A stretch of DNA of 64,000 nucleotides from Acidobacteriota bacterium (GTDB lineage Bacteria > Acidobacteriota > Terriglobia > Terriglobales > Acidobacteriaceae). Each line of letters opens with the position of its first letter. The stretch's first letter is position 1. The translations under genes were made by a program, and so were the position numbers. The stretch lies in NCBI GenBank assembly GCA_018268895.1, contig JAFDVP010000007.1, forward strand, positions 558,001-622,000, in the 5' to 3' direction. The notes under the pieces are model-generated. The model saw only the letters and a program-made list of their open reading frames with translations. It had not been told where the DNA came from and searched no databases. Below, piece by piece: positions 20,153-28,975 of this stretch.

Positions 20153-23100
20153 ATGCGTAAAACTTTCTCTTTGCTGGCACTCGCGCTGGCGTGCCTCGTT
20201 CTGTTGCCTGGGCGCGCCCTGGGGCAGTACGAGAACGGCAGCATTGTCGGCTCGGTGCACGACGCCTCGGGCGCGGTCGTTCCGGGCGCAACGATCAAGG
20301 TTACCAATATCGCGACGGGCGTGGTCAGCACGCGCCAGTCGAACGACAGTGGCGACTACGAGGTTCCGGCGCTACGCGTGGGCCAGTACAACATCGAGAT
20401 CAGCAAGACAGGCTTTGCACTGGCGCGAGCGCACGATATCTCCGTTTCGGTAGGGGCGCGGCAGAGAATCGACCTGACGCTACAGGTCGGTGAGACAAGC
20501 ACGACGGTTGAGGTGACGGGCGTGTCGTTGCAGGTGGAGACGGACACCAGCCAGCGCGGCCAGATCGTGACGCAGTACCAGACGGCGGCGCTGCCGCTGG
20601 TAAGCCGCAACTACTCCGACCTGATCGGCCTGACGACGGGCGTGCGGCAGACGACGCAGTCCTACTCGAGCACGTCGAACACGGGCCTGACGCGCGAGGG
20701 ATCGTTCAACGTGAACGGCCAGCGCTCGATCTTCAACAACTTCCTGCTGGACGGCATGGACAACAACGCCTACGGCGAGTCGAACCAGGGCTTCTCGAAC
20801 CAGATCATTCAGCCGGCGCCGGACTCGATCGCGCAGTTCCAGGTGGTGACGAACAACGAGACCGCGGAGTACGGCCGCGCGTCGGGCGCCGTGATCAACG
20901 TGGCGTTCGCGCAGGGCGGCAACAAGTTGCATGGGCGCGTGTACGAGTTCATCCGCAATACCGACCTGAACGCGACGGGCTTCTTCCGTCCGCCGGGAGG
21001 CAAGAAGCCCAGCTACAACCGCAACCAGTTTGGCGGCAACATCAACGGTCCGATCATCAAGGACCACCTCTTCTACTTCCTCGACTACGAGGGCTTCCGC
21101 CAGGTTCGCAAGCAGATCTCGACGGCGACGCTGCCGACGCCGAACCAGCTCGCGGGCAAGTTCTCGAAGACAGTCTACGATCCGTATGACGGCACGGCAT
21201 ACGCGGCGGGAACATCGATCCTGAACGCGCCTCACATCTCGCCTTCGGCGCGGACCATCGCCGGTCTGATTACGCAGCTTAATCCCGGCACCGCATCGAC
21301 GAGCAACTTCACGACGTTCCAGCGCTCGAACAACTATACGGACAAGGGCGATCTGCGGCTGGACTACACAATCAACTCGAAGAACACGGTCTTCGTGCGC
21401 GCTTCGCAGTTGAAGACGAACGCGACGGACTTCCCGATCTTCGGGCTTCCGCTGGACGGCAGCTCGAACGGCAAGCAGCGCATTCTCGACCAGCAGCTTG
21501 CAGGCGGTTATACGCGCGTGATCAGCTCCAATCAGCTTCTGGATGCGCGTGTCAGCTTCTCGCGCACGCGCGCCGGCAAGTATTCGCTCTCGATCGGCAC
21601 CAACCCCGGCTTTACGTATCCGGGACTGCCGACCGACCCGACGGTCGCGGGCGGCATCCCCGGAATCAGCATCACGGGCTTCTCGGCGCTGGGACGGCAG
21701 ACGACGAATCCGCAGTTCCAGAACCCGTCGCTGTTCAACCCCAAGGTGAACTACTCGTGGGTGATCAGGAACCACTCGCTGAAGGCGGGCTACGAGTATC
21801 AGCAGATGTGGATGGACGTGCAGGACACAAACCCCCTGTACGGCAGCTTCACCTTCGCTGGAGGTTACAGCCGCAACTACAAGGTTGCGCCGCTTGAGAC
21901 CTCGACGAGCGACAACACCTTTGCGGACTTTCTTTGGGGGGCTTCAAGCGCGTACTCGTTGTCGAGCTACTTTGTGGCGCAGCTTCGCAATCGTTCGAAC
22001 TTTGCCTATCTGCAGGACGACTGGAAAGTCTCGCCCAAGCTGACCGTGAACATCGGCGTGCGCTACGAGTACACGACGCCTTACTGGGAGGAGAAGAACC
22101 GGCAGTCGAACTTCAACCCCGCGCTCGCGGCATCGAATCCTTTGGGCGCGATGGTACCGGTGACCTCGACGAACAACAGGTACGGCTATGAGCCGGACCG
22201 CAACGACTTCGCTCCCCGCATCGGATTTGCCTACGCGGTCGACGATAAGACGGCGCTCCGCGGCGGTTACGGCATCAGCTTCTCGCACTATGATCGCGCG
22301 GGCTCGGGCAATGTGCTTGCGATCAATCCTCCCAGCGCGCTCTTCGTGACGGTGACGCAGGCCGCTCCGAACGCGGGCGGAAGCGCGGCGACCTACAACC
22401 CGATCGACAATGGCTTTCCCGGCAACACGCTCGGGTTCAATCCGATCACGGCGAACGTAGCGTACATCGACGGCAGCCGCTATCGCGACAGCTACGTGCA
22501 CAACTATTACCTCGACATCCAGCGCAGCTTCGCGAAGAACATCCTGTTCGACGTGGCCTACGTCGGCAATCATGGCTTGAAGCTGTTGCAGTTCGGCAAC
22601 TACAACCAGGCCGACCCGAAGGTGATTACGAACAACAAGTTCACGCGGCCGATTTCGACCTACGGCGACATCACGATCGCGTTGCACGAGGCGTACTCGA
22701 ACTACAACGCGTTGCAGGTGCGCTACGAGCAGCGCATGGTTGCGGGTCTAACGCTGCTGAACTCGTTCTCGTGGTCGCACGCGCTGGACAACGCGGGTGC
22801 TTCGCTCGAGGCGAACACGCCTTCGATGCAGGACTATCGCAACCCTGCGGGGGACTACGGACAGTCGGAGTACAACCAGCCGATCGTGAATACGACGTCG
22901 CTGGTGTACGAGCTTCCGTTCGGCCGTGGACGGCACTTTCTGAACACGGGCGGGATCGTGAACCAGGTGCTGGGACAGTGGCAGGTCTCGGCGGTGAACC
23001 AGGCGATGAGCGGCTTCCCGTACCAGGTCACGTATACGCCCCCGACGGCCAACCAGGTGTCGGGCATCTCGGCGAGCTATCGCGGGCAGAACCTGTATCG

Positions 23101-23500
23101 TCCGAACCGCGTGGCCGGTCAGCCAATGAACTCGCTGGACAAGTCGAAATCGACGGGTACTGCATTGCAGTACACCAATCTCGCGGCCATCTCGCTGCCG
23201 ACAAATCCAATCAGTACTGTCAACGGCGTCCCAGTAAGCCCGTTCGGCAACATGGCACGCGACCCTGGCCGCAGCCCCATCTTCACGACGCTGAACCTGG
23301 CGTTCAACAAGCGCTTCGATACTCCGGTCGAGAGTCTGAAGGTGGAGTTCCGCGGCGAGTTGTATAACGCCTTGAACCACACCAACTTTACGCAGCCCGG
23401 CAGCGGCATCGGAATCTCCGGCGCCAACCTGACCGGCGGTACGATCACCAGCACGTTCGATCCGCGCATCGTTCAGTTCGGCGCGAAGGTGCTCTTCTAA
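20153..23500 (+). CDS. TonB-dependent outer-membrane receptor with N-terminal carboxypeptidase-regulatory-like domain
   Basis: An Oar-like TonB-dependent receptor of 1115 residues, the kind expanded in Acidobacteriota and thought to import oligosaccharides or other large substrates. From the start at 20153 there is a clear signal peptide ending at ALGQ. A carboxypeptidase-regulatory/Cna-B-like domain follows (GSIVGSVHDASGAVVPGA), then a plug domain (ISKTGF to VNGQRSIFNNFLLDGMDNN) and a beta-barrel with many aromatic-ending strands. The last residue is Phe (QFGAKVLF), as expected for outer-membrane barrel insertion. An upstream in-frame ATG at 20078 would add 25 residues before the signal peptide. 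No SusD-like partner is nearby, so the substrate is unknown. Confidence 0.9.
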   Translation: MRKTFSLLALALACLVLLPGRALGQYENGSIVGSVHDASGAVVPGATIKVTNIATGVVSTRQSNDSGDYEVPALRVGQYNIEISKTGFALARAHDISVSVGARQRIDLTLQVGETSTTVEVTGVSLQVETDTSQRGQIVTQYQTAALPLVSRNYSDLIGLTTGVRQTTQSYSSTSNTGLTREGSFNVNGQRSIFNNFLLDGMDNNAYGESNQGFSNQIIQPAPDSIAQFQVVTNNETAEYGRASGAVINVAFAQGGNKLHGRVYEFIRNTDLNATGFFRPPGGKKPSYNRNQFGGNINGPIIKDHLFYFLDYEGFRQVRKQISTATLPTPNQLAGKFSKTVYDPYDGTAYAAGTSILNAPHISPSARTIAGLITQLNPGTASTSNFTTFQRSNNYTDKGDLRLDYTINSKNTVFVRASQLKTNATDFPIFGLPLDGSSNGKQRILDQQLAGGYTRVISSNQLLDARVSFSRTRAGKYSLSIGTNPGFTYPGLPTDPTVAGGIPGISITGFSALGRQTTNPQFQNPSLFNPKVNYSWVIRNHSLKAGYEYQQMWMDVQDTNPLYGSFTFAGGYSRNYKVAPLETSTSDNTFADFLWGASSAYSLSSYFVAQLRNRSNFAYLQDDWKVSPKLTVNIGVRYEYTTPYWEEKNRQSNFNPALAASNPLGAMVPVTSTNNRYGYEPDRNDFAPRIGFAYAVDDKTALRGGYGISFSHYDRAGSGNVLAINPPSALFVTVTQAAPNAGGSAATYNPIDNGFPGNTLGFNPITANVAYIDGSRYRDSYVHNYYLDIQRSFAKNILFDVAYVGNHGLKLLQFGNYNQADPKVITNNKFTRPISTYGDITIALHEAYSNYNALQVRYEQRMVAGLTLLNSFSWSHALDNAGASLEANTPSMQDYRNPAGDYGQSEYNQPIVNTTSLVYELPFGRGRHFLNTGGIVNQVLGQWQVSAVNQAMSGFPYQVTYTPPTANQVSGISASYRGQNLYRPNRVAGQPMNSLDKSKSTGTALQYTNLAAISLPTNPISTVNGVPVSPFGNMARDPGRSPIFTTLNLAFNKRFDTPVESLKVEFRGELYNALNHTNFTQPGSGIGISGANLTGGTITSTFDPRIVQFGAKVLF

Positions 23501-23521
23501 AGACAAATTGCATCGGGAGCG

Positions 23522-23557
23522 CGCCGGTGGCTTCGTGCCATCGGCGTTCTTCTCTTT
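23522..23557 (+). terminator. Rho-independent terminator after the TonB-dependent receptor
   Basis: The ten-pair stem CGCCGGTGGC with GCCATCGGCG (one G-T wobble) has loop TTCGT and is followed by TTCTTCTCTTT. It lies 22 bases beyond the receptor stop and just before tgt. Confidence 0.65.
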
Positions 23558-23578
23558 AAGACAACTACAATCAAAAGA

Positions 23579-24721
23579 ATGGCTTTGACATTTGAGATAC
23601 ACGCGACGGCCGGGGGCGGTGGCCGCAGAGCAGCTCTGACGTTGCCGCATGGTGTCGTGCAGACGCCGGTCTTCATGCCGGTGGGGACTGCGGCGAGCGT
23701 GAAGACGGTGGAGCAGGGCGTCCTGGAGAAGATAGGGCCGCCAAAGGCTGACGGTACTCCGCGCGGTGCGGAGATCATTCTTGCGAACACGTATCACCTG
23801 TACCTGCGGCCCGGACACGAGCTGATTGCGCGGCTCGGCGGTGTGCACAAGTTCATGAGCTGGGAGCGGCCCATGCTGACGGACTCGGGCGGCTTCCAGG
23901 TCTTCAGCCTGAGCAGTCTGCGCAAGGTGACTGAGGACGGCGTGGAGTTCCGTTCGCATCTCGATGGATCGAGGCACTTCTTCTCGCCGGAGCACTCGAT
24001 CGACGTGCAGATCGCGCTCGGAGCGGACGTCGCGATGGTCTTCGACGAGTGCGTGGAGACGCCTGCGAGTTGGGAGCGCACGAAGGAGTCGATGGGACTG
24101 ACTCATGCGTGGGCGCAGCGCTCGAAAGACCACTTCGAAGCGAACAAGCATAAGGTGCCGTGGTTCTCAGAGCTTGAAGAGAAGACGCAGAATCTCTTTG
24201 GCATCGTGCAGGGAGGCATGTATGTGGACCTGCGCAAGGAATCTGCAGAGCATCTGGTTGCGATGGACCTTCCGGGATATGCCATCGGCGGGCTTGCTGT
24301 GGGTGAGCCGCGCGAGGTGACGCGCGAGATGATCGCGCGCACGCTCGAGTGGTTGCCGAAGGACAAGCCGCGCTACGTGATGGGTGTGGGCTACCCGGAT
24401 GAGATCGAGGAGTACGCGAAGATGGGCGTCGATATGATGGACTGCGTGCTGCCCACACGCGCGGGTCGCCACGGTCTTCTCTTCACGCGCGCGGAAGACG
24501 GCAGCGTGGTGCGCATGAACATCAAGCGCAAGGAGTACGCCGAAGACCAGGGTCCCATCGATGCGACGTGCGGCTGCATGGTTTGTGCGCGGTACACGCG
24601 GGCTTATCTGCGGCACTTGTTTGTTGCGGGCGAGCCGTTGGGGCTCACGCTGAACTCGATCCACAACCTGCACTTTTATCTGGCGACGATGGACCGGGTG
24701 CGGGCGGAGTTGGTTGGCTAG
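23579..24721 (+). CDS. tgt: tRNA-guanine transglycosylase
   Basis: Exchanges guanine-34 of GUN-anticodon tRNAs for the queuine precursor preQ1, a step of queuosine formation. The length of 380 residues is normal for bacterial Tgt. Visible motifs are MPVGTAASVKTV at the N-terminus, the base-recognition stretch DSGGFQVFSL, the GGLAVGEP loop, a catalytic-Asp region (VDMMDCVLPTRAGRHG) and the zinc site CGCMVCARYTRAYLRHLF with the distal His of the C-terminal NLHF region. No other queuosine genes are adjacent. The start ATG at 23579 lacks a strong ribosome site. Confidence 0.95.
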   Translation: MALTFEIHATAGGGGRRAALTLPHGVVQTPVFMPVGTAASVKTVEQGVLEKIGPPKADGTPRGAEIILANTYHLYLRPGHELIARLGGVHKFMSWERPMLTDSGGFQVFSLSSLRKVTEDGVEFRSHLDGSRHFFSPEHSIDVQIALGADVAMVFDECVETPASWERTKESMGLTHAWAQRSKDHFEANKHKVPWFSELEEKTQNLFGIVQGGMYVDLRKESAEHLVAMDLPGYAIGGLAVGEPREVTREMIARTLEWLPKDKPRYVMGVGYPDEIEEYAKMGVDMMDCVLPTRAGRHGLLFTRAEDGSVVRMNIKRKEYAEDQGPIDATCGCMVCARYTRAYLRHLFVAGEPLGLTLNSIHNLHFYLATMDRVRAELVG

Positions 24722-24811
24722 CGAGTTGCTCGCGCGGGCAACCAACCGATATCTATCGTTCCAGAATAAAGTGTCACCAGTTAGGGGAAAGAGTTATTCG
24801 CCGGTAGACCG

Positions 24812-25318
24812 TCAGGGCAGCTTCAACTCTTCCGGGTCGCGCCCCAGCGTAATCGACAGCGCTTCGACGACGAGGTTGTGGTCTTGCCGTTGCGGCAGGC
24901 CGGAGACGGTGAGCGCGCCGACGATGCCTGTGCCCGCAACGTGGATAGGAAAGCTGCCGCCGTGGCAGGCGTAGTCGGCGTCGTGTAGCGAGTACTTTTC
25001 GGCGAAGGTGATGTTGTTCTTCGCGAGGAAGAGGCCGAGCTGATAGGAGCTGCGATGGAAGCGCGCGACGACGTTCGCCTTGCGTTCAACCCAGCGGGCG
25101 TTGTCGGGCGTGGTGCCGGCCAGCGCGCAGTAGAAGAGCTGCTGGTTCGGCTGGCCGAAGCGGCGGATGTCGATCACGATGGACTGATTGCGCTGGACGG
25201 CGAGCTCGCGCACGAGGTTGCCGAGCTTCCAGGCGCCGTTGTTGTCGAAGTGCGGCAGGCGCAGCTCGGCCTCCTGGTGGATGACGCGGGAGAGATCGTC
25301 GTGGGCGGTTGCGGTCAT
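24812..25318 (-). CDS. UPF0303 / haem-degrading-like domain protein
   Basis: A 168-residue protein of the UPF0303 group in the GlcG/HbpS-like superfamily (Haem_degrading domain). Typical stretches are FDNNGAWKLGNLV, LFYCALAGTTPDNARWVERK and RFHRSSYQLGL, with a glycine-rich end ACHGGSFPI and GTGIVGALTVSGLPQRQDHNLV. Known relatives form small alpha/beta oligomers; a biochemical role is not established. It is transcribed towards tgt and divergently from the M3 peptidase, leaving a 112-base shared upstream region with no clear promoter. Confidence 0.8.
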   Translation of the reverse strand: MTATAHDDLSRVIHQEAELRLPHFDNNGAWKLGNLVRELAVQRNQSIVIDIRRFGQPNQQLFYCALAGTTPDNARWVERKANVVARFHRSSYQLGLFLAKNNITFAEKYSLHDADYACHGGSFPIHVAGTGIVGALTVSGLPQRQDHNLVVEALSITLGRDPEELKLP

Positions 25319-25430
25319 GGGGTGATGGTTCCTCTCTTCCTAAAAAAGCCTATACGATGTGACGGAACAACTTCGTCTGCGCGGCAACTATTCATAGAAT
25401 TATCTGCGAACACTTCTGGAGGACTTTCCC

Positions 25431-27500
25431 TTGGCCATGAATCGCAACTTCTCTCAAACGATTTTGATCGCGGGGTGCCTGGTCGCACTCTCCGCTTCGG
25501 CGCTGGCGCAGGACCCCTTGCATGCATGGGCCGAGGGAGCAAATCCGGCGGGCCTTGAGACGTGGGTCAACGCGCGTCTTGCCGCGGCGCAGGCCGACAT
25601 CGACAAGGTGACGGCGGTGACGGAAGCGCACACGGTCGCAAACACGGTGCGTCCGTATGACGAAGCGTTGAACCAGTTGTCGCTGGCTGGCAACGAAGCG
25701 TACCTGATGTACGCCGTGGGCGATGCCGCTCCGCTGCGCGACAAGGGGCAGGCGCTGGTGGCGAAGATCTCGTCGGTATCGACGGACCTGAGTTTGAACC
25801 AGAAGGTGTACAAGGCGCTGTTGGCTGTCCCGCTGCCTGTAAACGATGCGGCAACGAAGCACTACGTCGAGCGCGCGCTGCTGGAGTACAGGTTGGCCGG
25901 CGTCGACAAGGACGATGCCACGCGTGCGAAACTGCGCAAGTTGCAGGACAAGATCACGGAGCAGTCGCTGGTTTTCGGTCGCAACGTTGCCGATGGCAAG
26001 CTCGAGGTCAAGGCGACGAAGGCCGAGCTGGATGGCCTGCCCGCGGACTATATCGCCCGCCACAAACCCAACGCCGACGGCAGCTATACGCTGAATACTG
26101 ACTCGCCCGACTCGACGCCGGTCTTCAGCTTTGCTAAGAGTGCGGAGCTTCGCAAGCGCATGTACCTGGCGTACAACCAGCGCGCCTATCCGAAGAACGT
26201 AGCTGTGCTGAAGAGCATTCTTGAAGCGCGGCAGGAGCTGGCGACGACGCTCGGCTACAAGACCTTCGCCGACTTCGCGATGGCCGACCAGATGATGGGC
26301 TCGGCGAGCAACCTGAAGACATTCCTGAAGCAGGTGGACGACACTTCGCGCGGCATCGGCGACAAGGAGTATCAGATGATGCTCGCCTATGCGCAGACAC
26401 AGCAGCCGGGTCTGAAGAACATCTCCGCCGCGGACGGAAACTACTGGGCTGAGCAGTATCGCCGCGCGAAGTACGACTTCGACGCGCAGAGCGTGCGCCC
26501 CTACTTCCCCTATACGCAGGTGCAGGAGGGAATCCTGACGACGGCGGCGCATCTCTTCCATGTGGAGTTCAAGGCCGTTCCCGATGCGAAGACGTGGGAC
26601 GCGTCTGTCTCCACTTATGACGTCTTCGATGCCGCGTCTGCCGATCACAGAAAGCTAGGGCGCATCTACCTCGACATGCACCCGCGCGAGGGCAAGGACA
26701 AGTGGTTCTCGTCCGCGCCGATCGTTCCCGGTATCAAGGGCAGGCAGCTACCTGAGGGCGCGCTGATCTGCAACTTCTCCGGGGGAATTGCGGGAGGCGA
26801 TCCCGGACTGATGGAGTACTCCGAGGTGGTGATCTTCTTCCACGAGTTCGGCCACCTGATGCACCACATCCTCGGTAGCCAGGGGCAGTGGTCGAACGCC
26901 GGCGGCTTCAATGTTGAGGGCGACTTCGTCGAAGCTCCCTCGCAGATGCTCGAGGAGATGTTCCGCGACCGCGGCATCCTCTCCGCATTCGCCAAGGACT
27001 ATAAAACCGGCGCGGTAATTCCCGCAGCGCTCGTGGAAAAGATGAACGCCGCTGGCGCCTATGGGCGCGGACGCTGGGTGCAGGCGCAACTGCTCTACTC
27101 CACGTATGCGCTACAGGTGCACAACCAGCCGCCAGACGGGATCGACTTCGACAAGCTGTGGAAGGAGGACTTCGAGCGCTTCTCGCCACTGACGTTTGTC
27201 GACGGCAACCGGTTCTATGCGAACTTCACGCACCTGACCGGCTACTCGTCGAACTACTACACGTACATGCTCGACAAGGTGATCGCCGTCGACTTCTTCG
27301 CGCAGTTCGACAAGAACAACCTCCTAGGGGGCCCGGCGGCGATGCGCTATCGCAGGTCGGTGCTGGAGCCGGGAGCGGCGAAGCCTGCGACGCAACTCGT
27401 CAAGGACTTCCTCGGGAGAGAACAGAGTCTCGATGCTCTGAAGTCGTGGATGAACGAGGAGTTCGAGGCGAAAGGCGCGAAGAAGGCCGTCGGCAAGTAG
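25431..27500 (+). CDS. Exported M3 family zinc metallopeptidase (thimet oligopeptidase/Dcp-like)
   Basis: A 689-residue oligopeptidase. The zinc-binding HEXXH motif is in FFHEFGHLMHHIL, with the downstream third ligand expected in EAPSQMLEEM, the normal M3 layout. A signal peptide (LIAGCLVALSASALAQ) shows export, so it probably trims peptides in the periplasm. The start is TTG at 25431, with TGGAGGA seven bases upstream; the ATG at 25437 is two codons later and sits too far from that site. The gene is alone between a divergent UPF0303 gene and a palindromic repeat. Confidence 0.92.
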   Translation: MAMNRNFSQTILIAGCLVALSASALAQDPLHAWAEGANPAGLETWVNARLAAAQADIDKVTAVTEAHTVANTVRPYDEALNQLSLAGNEAYLMYAVGDAAPLRDKGQALVAKISSVSTDLSLNQKVYKALLAVPLPVNDAATKHYVERALLEYRLAGVDKDDATRAKLRKLQDKITEQSLVFGRNVADGKLEVKATKAELDGLPADYIARHKPNADGSYTLNTDSPDSTPVFSFAKSAELRKRMYLAYNQRAYPKNVAVLKSILEARQELATTLGYKTFADFAMADQMMGSASNLKTFLKQVDDTSRGIGDKEYQMMLAYAQTQQPGLKNISAADGNYWAEQYRRAKYDFDAQSVRPYFPYTQVQEGILTTAAHLFHVEFKAVPDAKTWDASVSTYDVFDAASADHRKLGRIYLDMHPREGKDKWFSSAPIVPGIKGRQLPEGALICNFSGGIAGGDPGLMEYSEVVIFFHEFGHLMHHILGSQGQWSNAGGFNVEGDFVEAPSQMLEEMFRDRGILSAFAKDYKTGAVIPAALVEKMNAAGAYGRGRWVQAQLLYSTYALQVHNQPPDGIDFDKLWKEDFERFSPLTFVDGNRFYANFTHLTGYSSNYYTYMLDKVIAVDFFAQFDKNNLLGGPAAMRYRRSVLEPGAAKPATQLVKDFLGREQSLDALKSWMNEEFEAKGAKKAVGK

Positions 27501-27523
27501 AGTCTTCTGTGTAGCCACAAACC

Positions 27524-27679
27524 CGGGTGCCCCATCTTCGACCGCCGAAGGCGGGCTAAGGTGGGTATCGTGCGAAGCACGATCCGTCGTTTCAGAGTGT
27601 GGAGAGTGTCGGGATTTTCGCTGCCGCGAAAATTGCCCACCTTAGCGACGATAAAGCCGTCGCGAAGATGGGGCACCCG
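27524..27679. repeat. Intergenic palindromic repeat, copy A (17-bp terminal inverted repeats)
   Basis: A 156-bp element bounded by perfect 17-bp inverted ends, CGGGTGCCCCATCTTCG and CGAAGATGGGGCACCCG. Inside lies a second inverted pair, CTAAGGTGGG and CCCACCTTAG, around a less conserved core with its own small palindromes. A related copy lies at 46693-46830. It occupies most of the space between the M3 peptidase and the HipA-like gene. The structure is like a MITE or REPIN; no transposase is present in the window. Confidence 0.75.
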
Positions 27680-27723
27680 ACCCCGACCAGAACTTCTCCT
27701 CTCATACCGCTACACTTGAGAGG

Positions 27724-28509
27724 ATGCAGCTCAGGACAGTAAGAGCCACGCAGTACGTCACTGCTCTCCGCGAGGGAGGGAGTCTGCCCGCCATCGTCGC
27801 GGCAGACGACCTCGGCCTGTACGTGCTTAAGTTTCGAGGCGCGGGGCAGGGGCCGCTTGCGCTTGTGGCGGAGCTTGTTGCCGGAGAGATCGGCCGCGAT
27901 CTGGGGCTGAATGTTCCTGAGCTTGTCTTCGTTGAAGTCGATGCTGCGCTGGGACGCAACGAGCCCGATCAGGAGATCCGCGACCTGCTCAAGGCGAGCG
28001 TGGGGCTGAACCTTGCGCTCGATTATCTGCCGGGATCGACGATGTTCGATCCTGCGGCGGGCGATGCTGCCGACGCGAAGACGGCGTCGATGGCGGTGTG
28101 GTTCGATGCCTTCGTGATGAACGTCGACCGCACGCCACGCAATGCGAACCTGCTCTGCTGGCACAAGGAGCTTTACTTCATCGATCATGGTGCAGCGATG
28201 TATGTCCATCATGATTGGGCCACGATGATCGAGCGTGCGGAATCTTCGTTCCGCGAGGTGAAGCATCACGTGCTTCTGCCGTGGGCCACGAAGCTGAAAG
28301 AGGCGGACGAGCAGGCCCGCACCACGCTGCGCCCGGATCGCGTCGCCGAGATACTCGAAGCCGTGCCCGACAAATGGCTCATGCGTGACGACGACGGTAT
28401 CAACGCAGCAGAGAAGCGTGTCGTCTACCTGGACTTCTTCTCGCGGCGGCTTGCCGCTTCCGCTATCTTTACCGAGGAGGCGATCCGTGCCCGTACCCAG
28501 CTCGTTTGA
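27724..28509 (+). CDS. HipA-like kinase domain protein
   Basis: A 261-residue single-domain protein resembling the HipA-like kinase family that is usually paired with DUF3037. Visible kinase features are a candidate ATP-binding Lys36 in YVLKFRG, a catalytic-loop-like NVDRTPRNANLL (Asp135, Asn140) and a metal-binding FIDHGAA (Asp154). It lacks the N-terminal subdomain of classical HipA toxins, and no HipB-like DNA-binding antitoxin is next to it. Its 3' end overlaps the DUF3037 gene by 23 bases. A conserved function for the pair is unknown; a regulatory or defence-type kinase is possible but unproven. Confidence 0.78.
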   Translation: MQLRTVRATQYVTALREGGSLPAIVAADDLGLYVLKFRGAGQGPLALVAELVAGEIGRDLGLNVPELVFVEVDAALGRNEPDQEIRDLLKASVGLNLALDYLPGSTMFDPAAGDAADAKTASMAVWFDAFVMNVDRTPRNANLLCWHKELYFIDHGAAMYVHHDWATMIERAESSFREVKHHVLLPWATKLKEADEQARTTLRPDRVAEILEAVPDKWLMRDDDGINAAEKRVVYLDFFSRRLAASAIFTEEAIRARTQLV

Positions 28510-28897
28510 TTATGCGGTGGTGCGCGTTGTGCCTCGCGTCGAGCGCGGGGAGTACATCAATGCGGGCGTGATCGTCTTCTGCCTCGAACACAAGTTCCTC
28601 GAAGCGCGAGTCGTCGTCGACGAACGGCGTCTGAAGGCGCTGTGGCCCGAGGTCGATGTCGAACTGGTGCGGCGGCATCTTGAGGCGGTTCCGAAGATCG
28701 CGGCGGGAGATATCTCCGCAGGGCCGATCGCGAGGCTTGCACTGCGCGAGCGCTTCCACTGGCTGGTCTCGCCGCGCAGCACGATCATTCAGGTTTCGCC
28801 CGTGCATACGGGTCTGTGCGAACAAGGCCCGGGAGATGCGATGGAAGAGCTTTGGCAGCGGCTGCTGGATCGCCCCTCCTCCACATCCCTTGGCTAG
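28487..28897 (+). CDS. DUF3037 protein, partner of the HipA-like kinase
   Basis: A 136-residue DUF3037 protein. The motifs DYAVVRVVPRVERGEYINAG and VIVFC near the N-terminus and SPVHTGLC near the C-terminus are typical of the family. The start is GTG at 28487, with GAGGAGG six bases upstream inside the HipA-like gene, so the two are translated as a coupled pair. No catalytic or DNA-binding motif is recognisable. It could be the regulatory or target protein of the adjacent kinase; that is inferred only from consistent pairing of these families. Confidence 0.8.
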   Translation: MPVPSSFDYAVVRVVPRVERGEYINAGVIVFCLEHKFLEARVVVDERRLKALWPEVDVELVRRHLEAVPKIAAGDISAGPIARLALRERFHWLVSPRSTIIQVSPVHTGLCEQGPGDAMEELWQRLLDRPSSTSLG

Positions 28898-28975
28898 AGC
28901 CTTTTCCTCGCAGGTGTAGTCTTCATCGCCGGAGGCCCGTCACATAACAGCCCAGGCCGATAGGCCCAGGTACGC

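Noticed and set aside
25319..25430. Possible shared promoter or operator between the UPF0303 and M3 peptidase genes
   Set aside because: The region is short and has no convincing -35/-10 pair or palindrome in either direction.
27592..28269. A minus-strand frame through the repeat and HipA-like gene
   Set aside because: Part is repeat sequence and the rest is antisense to a motif-bearing gene with a coupled partner.
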